A stretch of 64,000 bases of DNA from Gardnerella swidsinskii. Lineage in GTDB: Bacteria; Actinomycetota; Actinomycetes; Actinomycetales; Bifidobacteriaceae. Location: NCBI RefSeq assembly GCF_003397705.1, contig NZ_QJVB01000003.1:310001-374000 (forward strand), given 5' to 3'. This document shows positions 59,175 through 64,000 of the stretch, piece after piece. Made by a program: the position numbers and the translations under genes. The notes under the pieces are model-generated. The model was not told where the DNA came from, did not search any database, and worked only from the letters and a program-made list of their open reading frames with translations. Every line of letters begins with the position of its first letter. Positions within the stretch are counted from its first letter, which is position 1.

Positions 59175-60110
59175 ATGAAAAAATTTGATAATGAAAAATA
59201 TCAAATATTAGCAAAAGATTTAATGGGGGATATTTTTTATTCAGAGACATCTAATCGGAATAAAATTGCTACTATTCGCCAATACGCAGAAGTAATAGTG
59301 AGAAAAATTTTAGATATTGATTCAAGTGAAAAAGTGACAGTTGGAGCGAAAAAAATATCTGAAAAAATTGAGGAGCTTAACAATAGTAAGTTTTTAAAAG
59401 AAGCATTAGAGGATATTAAACAAGATGGCAACCAATGTACTCACACTGAGTATTTAGGAGATGTTACATCTGATGAATTTGACAAAATTGTGGATAAGCT
59501 TTTGGATATGCTTTCATTTATGCTTATAAATTATTTTGAAACTTATGAATTTGGATCAAGAAGTGATGTTTTACGCTCATTTTCATTGTTACCTCCAATA
59601 GTGCGATACAAGGTGTTAATATTTTTATATAAAAAATATCACAATAACATTCATGTTATTGATAGATTGGCATTAGCTATTGTTAAAGCATTTGATAAAG
59701 AAGAAGCAATCAGATGGGTTGAAGAAGAAAAAAACAACTTGATTAATTTAGACACAATGTCAGATAAAGTATTTGCTGAGGTTGCAAAAAATAAAGGGAT
59801 AGAAATCGCAGAATTTATTAGATTTAGTTCACCCAATATGTATGAGTTGTGTATTGATAAAATTATGAAAATCGGAAATGAAATAGATTTGAAAGGTCAT
59901 TTATATATTGATTTTGAAAGTGCATTGCCGTATTACAAGCAATATGGAATTATAGATGAGGATAGTGAAGAAATAAAAGAATTTAATGATATTATGGACT
60001 TTTTATATCTTGGAAGAAGAACAAAATTAGACGATTTTATTAAACTAAAAGAGCCATATGTGGTTCTAAATGCAATTATAGAGGATGATAATACAAATGA
60101 GGGTATTTAG
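59175..60110 (+). CDS. Uncharacterised 311-aa cargo protein (HEPN/DUF4145-like N-terminus)
   Basis: No family is firmly recognised. The frame is intact and has a GGAGG-type site upstream. Residues 1-125 are helical: IRQYAEVIVRKILDIDS, and later DGNQCTHTEYLGDV. This recalls HEPN/DUF4145-like domains, in which a charged xxH-type motif ends a helical bundle; the similarity is weak. Residues 150-300 are also helical. Base and codon usage are Firmicutes-like. Its end overlaps the HTH gene by 14 bp, so the two form a unit. It could be an abortive-infection or toxin component; this is inference only. Confidence 0.55.
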   Translation: MKKFDNEKYQILAKDLMGDIFYSETSNRNKIATIRQYAEVIVRKILDIDSSEKVTVGAKKISEKIEELNNSKFLKEALEDIKQDGNQCTHTEYLGDVTSDEFDKIVDKLLDMLSFMLINYFETYEFGSRSDVLRSFSLLPPIVRYKVLIFLYKKYHNNIHVIDRLALAIVKAFDKEEAIRWVEEEKNNLINLDTMSDKVFAEVAKNKGIEIAEFIRFSSPNMYELCIDKIMKIGNEIDLKGHLYIDFESALPYYKQYGIIDEDSEEIKEFNDIMDFLYLGRRTKLDDFIKLKEPYVVLNAIIEDDNTNEGI

Positions 60111-60339
60111 CTATAAAAGACTGTTCAAAAAACTCATTGATTTAGAGATGAAAAACAATGAGCTGATGAAAAAAGCGAAGGTAAGTAAAAGTACATTTTA
60201 TAAAATGAAGAATGGGCAAAATGTAACTACAGATGTTTTACTTAGAATTTGCAATGCTTTAGATTGTGACATTGATGAAATAGTGGAGTGCATTAAGATA
60301 CAAAGTGAGTTTGATACAGAAAATAATAATGATATTTAG
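60097..60339 (+). CDS. Cro/C1-type HTH regulator
   Basis: This 80-aa DNA-binding protein contains KRLFKKLIDLEMKNNELMKK, AKVSKSTFYKMKNGQNVTTD and ICNALDCDIDEIVE, a complete Xre-type helix-turn-helix of the short family often placed beside restriction-modification or defence genes. ATG 60097 overlaps the preceding stop and was preferred to the frame start at 60085, since an AGAGG-like site lies upstream. It probably controls the cargo unit. A PHP-domain gene starts 15 bp later. Confidence 0.82.
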   Translation: MRVFSYKRLFKKLIDLEMKNNELMKKAKVSKSTFYKMKNGQNVTTDVLLRICNALDCDIDEIVECIKIQSEFDTENNNDI

Positions 60340-60354
60340 AAAAGGAAAATATAT

Positions 60355-60600
60355 ATGAAATTTGATTTACATATCCATTCCATTGCTAGTAAATATAAAG
60401 AGAGTGATGGTATTGTGGGTAATTCTACCATAGATAATGCAGAAGTTTTATTAAACAAGTTAGATGAAAATGAAGTCGGATTATTTTCTATCACAGACCA
60501 CAACAGATTTAATGTTGAGTTATGTAATAAGTTAGACAGTAAAATAAAAACTGGAAGGTATAAGAATGTACACTTTAGGGTCGAGTGCACAGGATGTTAA
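60355..60600 (+). pseudogene. PHP-domain protein, truncated after ~70 residues
   Basis: The frame begins MKFDLHIHSIASKYKES, with the HIHS metal-binding start of PHP phosphoesterases, then SITDHNRFN, the second metal motif. It continues to about residue 72 (KNVH) and then runs into unrelated sequence, ending at a TAA 60598-60600. Full relatives have several hundred residues and are often fused to SMC-type ATPases. The break near 60570-60585 marks the right edge of the mobile fragment. Confidence 0.72.
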
Positions 60601-60840
60601 CGTTAAAAGGTGCACCCACTTTGCACACACCTGGTGAAGTGGGAAATGTTAATTAAGCACGATTAATGCACAGTATGATGAAATACTAGTTCGCTAATTA
60701 GTGAGTTTTCTCTATTTATTGATCGCAAAACATAGGGAAATTAGGCAAGAAAAAAGACGATAGATTTTTTCTTTTTTCTATCGTCTTACAAATTTAGTAT
60801 TCAATTTTTCAGTTCGTCAAACTGTAATTTGGCAAATCGT
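60601..60840. other. Intergenic region right of the ICE fragment
   Basis: No gene is seen. It holds a 7-bp inverted repeat CCCACTT...AAGTGGG at 60615-60643, several TGCAC words, and a strong stem (see separate entry). It may contain the rejoined ancestral flank of clpC. Confidence 0.5.
60749..60790. terminator. Terminator-like stem facing the PHP remnant and the 61-kb operon
   Basis: AAGACGATAG (60754-60763) pairs with CTATCGTCTT (60778-60787), flanked by A6 and a T-rich loop. Best used for the minus-strand operon ending at 60841; the right side lacks a long T run. Confidence 0.65.
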
Positions 60841-62109
60841 CTACATTTGTGGATTAATTGCAAAATCGCTGAAATGACATCCATCTACTTTCCCAGCAAG
60901 AAGATTACTTGTTGTGTTATCAAAATGCACGGTTTGTTGTAGTTTAAAATTCTTTTTGTTAAGAAAATACAATGTAGATTGTGGTGTCTTTTCTCCATTT
61001 GCGTTATCTAAAATTGCTATAGCATTTTTAGTGGTTTGCATCCAATATCTTTTTGGATTGAACTTGCTTGAAGTATTTACTGGGATGGTAAATGTAATTT
61101 GCGTTTTCCCAGTAATTGTATTAATTTTATACAGCACGCCTGTGCCTTGGTCGAGTGCTAAGAGCTCGCGATCATTGAGCATTGTCCTATTCCCATATGA
61201 AATATTTTCAAAATCGTGTTTTTCCCCATAGTTATAGGCTATGCGCTTATTTTGCAAGGTTAGCGGTATAAAATCGAATTTTCCTGATTGCGTATTCCAC
61301 CGATTAATACCGTACGTGGTGAAAGTGAATTCAGGATTGTCTTTTTTATATTCCGTTGTGTCTCCAATCGAAATGATGGTGTTGCGAATGCAAGGAGCTG
61401 TGTCGTTTCCTATCGTAGAAAAACTATGTACCGTCGTTTCAGAATTTTTGAGTATATGTTTTATGGGTATTGAATCTTGGAGTTTTTTTATTACGAATCC
61501 ATTTGTTCCATTAAAACTATTAGTTCCATTGTCGCTGGGGCTAATGGTGTACGTGCCACTCCCGCAAGCGCTCGATACATCATATATACGTGATTGCATA
61601 ATATCTGTATTTCGCGGTTTGCCAAGGGTAATACTATTGAATTCGAGTTGATTTTTCCTAGTGCGAGTAAAACCGTGGTCAAGAACACTAATAACTTCGT
61701 GCTGATTATTTTCAAAAATTCCAGCTTGTGCAGCAGGTAATTTTTTGTGATGTTTAATTGCAATACGCATGTTACTTTTTTGGGCAAGGAAATAGTCAAA
61801 TTTAGCGTCTACGAAATACAAACCATCAGTGTTCCATAATATGTTAGGAGATTCAATGGCATAAGTGGTAATAGTTTGAGAAGTTCCATCGTTGTTGAGT
61901 AATACGATGAATCCATCTCGCTTCTTCTCTTTGCCGGCAGTCATGTCACCTATTGCCACAGCGCCAACGGCATGTGAAAGATTTGCTTGTTTATAACTAA
62001 TTTGTGTAGGCATCTGCTGCCAAAACAGTAGAAACAATATAGCTGATGCGATGACGGCGGCAGAAAAGCATAGTAAAACAATAATTATCTTCTTGCTTAA
62101 TTGTTTCAT
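60841..62109 (-). CDS. Membrane-anchored extracellular protein, beta-rich, unknown function
   Basis: This ~422-aa protein has a short cytosolic start (MKQLSKK), one transmembrane helix (IIIVLLCFSAAVIASAILFLLFW), and a long extracytoplasmic part rich in Thr, Asn and beta-type patterns (DGFIVLLNNDGTSQTITTY, GTGVLYKINTITGKT), suggesting a propeller-like fold. Two cysteines at DVSSACGSG and TAPCIRN may form a disulphide. I chose ATG 62109, 7 bases after the stop of the upstream gene; an ORF start at 62196 would overlap that gene by 80 bp. It is co-transcribed with the YiiX-like gene. Confidence 0.65.
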   Translation of the reverse strand: MKQLSKKIIIVLLCFSAAVIASAILFLLFWQQMPTQISYKQANLSHAVGAVAIGDMTAGKEKKRDGFIVLLNNDGTSQTITTYAIESPNILWNTDGLYFVDAKFDYFLAQKSNMRIAIKHHKKLPAAQAGIFENNQHEVISVLDHGFTRTRKNQLEFNSITLGKPRNTDIMQSRIYDVSSACGSGTYTISPSDNGTNSFNGTNGFVIKKLQDSIPIKHILKNSETTVHSFSTIGNDTAPCIRNTIISIGDTTEYKKDNPEFTFTTYGINRWNTQSGKFDFIPLTLQNKRIAYNYGEKHDFENISYGNRTMLNDRELLALDQGTGVLYKINTITGKTQITFTIPVNTSSKFNPKRYWMQTTKNAIAILDNANGEKTPQSTLYFLNKKNFKLQQTVHFDNTTSNLLAGKVDGCHFSDFAINPQM

Positions 62110-62116
62110 CTTGTCA

Positions 62117-62824
62117 TCAAAGCTTTCTGTATGTTGTGGCTTTTGTTGTTTTTTCAAGATCCCAAGGCCAGACGAGTTCATCGTTGCCATCGTCAATGTC
62201 TATTCCAGCGCCATATTTATAAGAAGCCCAGACTAATTGCGCGCAATGTAGTCCTCCCCAGTCGTTTTTATTCGGTTGCCAGAAAGCATCATTATATCCA
62301 CGACCGATATAAGTTCGAGCTCGATCTGCAGCTTTTGCTCTATTGGCATTAGATGTATTAACAGAACGTATTATTGCTCCTGGAGCTACAAGAGTCTTGA
62401 AAGCTAGTTTTTCTCTAGCTACTTCTCCTGATCCTACTGCCTCAACAATTTTATTTTTTTGCGAGTAAATGCCTGTGTGACCATGTAGTCCTGCAGGAGT
62501 GAAATAAAAATCACCACGATGTTGAGCGTTTGGTAGCGCTATAGTTGCTGGGCTGGAAGATTTATCTTGTTGGTATTTATTGATATTTGGATTTTGCAAT
62601 AATTCCATTTCTGCATCGAGCACTTTTTCTTTGCTCCAATGATGATATTGAGCTATTTCTTGCACGCTTTTATCTAGCTTTTCTTTATTTACGTAATAAG
62701 GTAACGCATTTGCAAAATTTGATAATTTATCATCATATGATTCTTTGGCAAAAGCGGAAGATGTAGGCCATAGTACGCATAAAACAGCTGCAATTGTAAT
62801 TGTTTTGAAAAGTTTCTTATTCAT
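62117..62824 (-). CDS. Secreted YiiX-like NlpC/P60-family protein
   Basis: This 235-aa protein has a clean signal peptide (MNKKLFKTITIAAVLCVLW ... AFA-KES) and a permuted papain-like fold: RGDFYFTPAGLHGHTGIYS with the likely catalytic His, and LHCAQLVWASYKYGAGID with the likely catalytic Cys. Such YiiX/DUF830 proteins are thought to cleave amide or ester bonds of cell-wall or lipid substrates. The start is preceded by GAGG. It leads a two-gene operon. An inverted repeat about 38-57 bp upstream may be its operator. Confidence 0.78.
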   Translation of the reverse strand: MNKKLFKTITIAAVLCVLWPTSSAFAKESYDDKLSNFANALPYYVNKEKLDKSVQEIAQYHHWSKEKVLDAEMELLQNPNINKYQQDKSSSPATIALPNAQHRGDFYFTPAGLHGHTGIYSQKNKIVEAVGSGEVAREKLAFKTLVAPGAIIRSVNTSNANRAKAADRARTYIGRGYNDAFWQPNKNDWGGLHCAQLVWASYKYGAGIDIDDGNDELVWPWDLEKTTKATTYRKL

Positions 62825-62861
62825 AATAGCCTCATTGTTATTGTGGATAATTTTACCTGTA

Positions 62862-62881
62862 ATATGTCGCCGACGACATAT
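62862..62881. promoter_or_regulatory. Inverted repeat upstream of the YiiX operon
   Basis: ATATGTCG-CCGA-CGACATAT, a perfect 8-4-8 palindrome 38 bp before the start codon, in the region where a minus-strand promoter is expected. No regulator gene is adjacent. Confidence 0.5.
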
Positions 62882-62990
62882 TTATATTGTATATTATTTG
62901 CAGAAGTCAGTCTATAAAATATTCGTAAAACATTGCAATTTCACCTTAAATATGCAACATGTGATTGATTTTAGGAAATAGCCCTTAATC

Positions 62991-63023
62991 TTGATTTCAA
63001 AACTTGAGTCTAGTACACTCAAG
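62991..63023 (+). promoter_or_regulatory. HAIR element (HspR operator) and overlapping promoter of clpB
   Basis: CTTGAGT-CTAGTAC-ACTCAAG at 63003-63023 is the perfect HAIR sequence (CTTGAGT-N7-ACTCAAG) bound by the heat-shock repressor HspR. TTGATT (62991-62996) and TACACT (63014-63019), 17 bases apart, make a promoter overlapped by the operator. Confidence 0.9.
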
Positions 63024-63120
63024 TTTTAGGAATAAAGTTATAGGAAAATCTGTTATACGTATCAGATACATGAAAGTGAAAGCTCGTTAGAACTCGAAAG
63101 TATCGTCAAAAAGCTTGAAA

Positions 63121-63168
63121 TTGCAACGAGAGTTGCAATAAAGGTTGCAACAAAAGTTGCAGCGATTT
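63121..63168 (+). repeat. Four 12-bp tandem repeats in the clpB leader
   Basis: TTGCAACGAGAG, TTGCAATAAAGG, TTGCAACAAAAG and TTGCAGCGATTT follow without gaps. They lie between the HAIR promoter and the clpB start and would be in the mRNA leader. No start codon makes them a convincing coding region. Confidence 0.8.
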
Positions 63169-63215
63169 GACTTAACTGAAATGTGTTTTACAGCTTTCGT
63201 GGAAGTGAGGTAGAT

Positions 63216-63463
63216 ATGGAACAAAAGTTTACAACCTTAGCGCAAGACGCATTAGCTTGGATGTGAGTGACTCTGCTCGCGCTTGGCTTGCGGAGCATGG
63301 CTACGATCCAGTTTATGGTGCTCGTCCGTTACGCAGATTGGTTCAAACAGAAATTGGCGACCAGCTTGCGCAGTTGCTGCTTTCTGGAAAGATGCATGAT
63401 GGCGCTCGCGTAATCGCGGATTGTGAGAATACTAGCGACCATGTGACCCTAAAGATTGCGTAG
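63216..63463 (+). pseudogene. clpB: clpB scar: start and end of the disaggregase gene fused out of frame
   Basis: The ATG at 63216, preceded by GTGAGG, begins MEQKFTTLAQDALA, the N-terminus of actinobacterial ClpB, and then meets a TGA at 63264-63266. From 63257 another frame encodes LDVSDSARAWLAEHGYDP, VYGARPLRRLVQTEIGDQLA and a short tail, the very end of ClpB's D2-small domain. Nearly all of the ~860-residue protein is missing between them. The promoter with HAIR element and the terminator are kept. ClpB works with DnaK to rescue aggregates, so this copy is non-functional. Confidence 0.88.
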
Positions 63464-63497
63464 TGCCTGCATTCTTTAATGTAGTCAAATAAAACAA

Positions 63498-63546
63498 AGC
63501 GTGCTGTTTATTGGATTATTCCCCAGTAGACAGCACGCTATTTTTA
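63498..63546 (+). terminator. Terminator after the clpB scar
   Basis: AGCGTGCTGT (63498-63507) pairs with ACAGCACGCT (63530-63539), followed by ATTTTTAT. Confidence 0.85.
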
Positions 63547-63718
63547 TATCTGAATAATTGAAAACAAAAAGATTTGTGCAAATTACATTCTTTTTTATTT
63601 GAAAAATAAATTAAGACCTTTACGCCAAGTAATGAAATGATGCAAAGTACTACGCATGCTACGTCATAACTGCCGACATAAGGATAATTAAGAAAAGCTA
63701 GTACTCCCAAAATTAAGC

Positions 63719-63747
63719 TTGATATAGCAAGATTGTTATTATATAAT
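63719..63747 (+). promoter_or_regulatory. Promoter of the small secreted protein gene
   Basis: TTGATA, 17 bases, TATAAT: near-perfect sigma-A promoter. The transcript would start near 63754 and begin with the CGTATTC/GAATACG hairpin. Confidence 0.75.
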
Positions 63748-63807
63748 AAGCATCACGTATTCAGGGCTGAATACGTTATTAAGCAGATTGAAAATGGAGA
63801 TACGAAT

Positions 63808-64000
63808 ATGTTCGCAAAGAAAGGATTTGCAATAGTTGCGCTTGCTGCTATTGTTTATGCTATGCCAATGTCAGCTTATGCTCAGATGAGTGGTTCTGTA
63901 GTTGGAATAGACAGAGAAAGTATACCTTGTACGGCTAGTGTTCATAATAATCAAGCAAAGTTGGTATGCCATCATTCTCCAAAATTTGTGCGTGCGAGAA
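63808..64000 (+). CDS. Small secreted protein, incomplete at window end
   Basis: The first 64 codons are present and open to the end. A typical signal peptide (FAIVALAAIVYAMPMSAYA) is followed by an extracytoplasmic stretch with two cysteines (IPCTASV and LVCHHSP) that could pair. GGAGA precedes the ATG. The family is not recognised. A strong promoter upstream suggests good expression. No link to neighbouring genes is evident. Confidence 0.65.
   Translation, partial: MFAKKGFAIVALAAIVYAMPMSAYAQMSGSVVGIDRESIPCTASVHNNQAKLVCHHSPKFVRAR

Larger units (their letters stand above)
55308..60585. mobile_element. Decayed fragment of a Firmicutes-type integrative conjugative element
   Basis: The region holds, in one direction, the C-terminal part of a large ICE helicase, an SSB-like gene, a cargo pair and the first part of a PHP gene, all in Clostridiales-like codon usage (frequent AGA, ATA). 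It begins inside the helicase coding sequence within ~20 bp of the clpC terminator and ends inside the PHP coding sequence near 60570-60585. It is therefore a piece cut out of a larger element. No integrase, relaxase or flanking direct repeat was seen. Edges are estimates. Confidence 0.75.
62825..63215. other. Control region between the YiiX operon and the clpB scar
   Basis: This 391-bp region holds no gene. It contains an inverted repeat (62862-62881), a TTATCCACA-type word on the minus strand (62842-62850), a -35/-10 pair with the HspR operator, and four 12-bp repeats. A 6-codon ATG frame at 63070 ends in TAG and may be an upstream mini-ORF. Confidence 0.6.
63464..63807. other. Intergenic region after the clpB scar
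   Basis: It holds the clpB terminator, then AT-rich sequence, a strong promoter (63719-63747) and a hairpin CGTATTC-N6-GAATACG (63756-63775) near the expected transcript start. A 64-codon minus-strand frame (63516-63710) is not supported. Confidence 0.6.

Noticed and set aside
55300-60660. Direct repeats as attachment sites at the ICE fragment ends
   Set aside because: The sequences flanking 55308 and 60580 share no obvious repeat, and both ends lie within genes, so no att sites are claimed.
62842-62850. Second TTATCCACA word (minus strand) near the YiiX start
   Set aside because: Isolated copy; insufficient for an origin. Could be chance in AT-rich DNA.
63070-63090. Six-codon ATG frame in the clpB leader
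   Set aside because: Too short and without a ribosome site to call a leader peptide; mentioned only as a possibility.
63516-63710. 64-codon hydrophobic frame on the minus strand
   Set aside because: TTG start without a ribosome site, and it runs through the clpB terminator. It might be a remnant but is not supported.

Overview
The window is chromosomal DNA of a low-GC member of the Bifidobacteriaceae, most likely Gardnerella. The evidence is the gene set and its order. Actinobacterial families (SepH, DUF4192, DUF4193, DUF3027, PASTA kinase, WXG100, long HPF) sit among bifidobacterial-type neighbours such as rpoD-parE, parC-sepH-DUF4193-dut-relA and rnpB-hpf-secA. The DNA is AT-rich. Species is inferred, not proven.

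Layout. 1-7.1 kb: end of an NAD kinase, recN, a HAD phosphatase, the RNase P RNA gene (rnpB, minus strand, with a clear promoter), hpf and secA. 7.2-12.4 kb: a membrane protein, a PlsC-type acyltransferase, a PASTA Ser/Thr kinase and a polyprenyl synthase. 12.5-24.9 kb: DUF4192 gene, primary sigma factor and topoisomerase IV subunits parE and parC. These enclose an accessory patch: an MFS permease, a DUF3791-DUF3990-DUF3791 cassette resembling a toxin-antitoxin system, and an LPXTG surface protein broken by a frameshift. 25.1-31.5 kb: a phosphodiesterase-like protein, sepH, DUF4193, dut, relA/spoT and the HU gene. 31.7-43.8 kb: a leftward run of a flippase-like membrane protein, purB, an alpha/beta hydrolase coupled to a tiny WXG-like gene, the moxR-DUF58-VWA-VWA cluster joined by stop/start overlaps, and ung. 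43.9-55.3 kb: a LytR_C protein, groEL with two CIRCE operators, a WXG100 gene, a TPM-like protein, a two-component system, a cold-shock protein, DUF3027 and clpC.

55.3-60.6 kb is foreign DNA. It is a decayed fragment of a Firmicutes-type integrative conjugative element: a truncated SNF2-like helicase with two in-frame stops and a frameshift, and an SSB-like gene with a frameshift and a stop. It still carries an intact two-gene cargo (an uncharacterised 311-aa protein plus an HTH regulator) and the first part of a PHP-domain gene. 60.8-64 kb: a two-gene secreted/membrane unit with a YiiX-like NlpC/P60 protein, then a clpB scar, then the start of a small secreted protein.

The most notable observation is the clpB scar. 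A HspR operator (HAIR), promoter, ribosome site, the first 14 codons and the last ~68 codons of ClpB remain, in different frames, with the middle ~2.3 kb missing and the terminator intact. Heat-shock control is thus visible twice (CIRCE at groEL, HAIR at clpB), but the HspR target here no longer encodes a disaggregase. No tRNA, rRNA, CRISPR array or intact transposase was seen.
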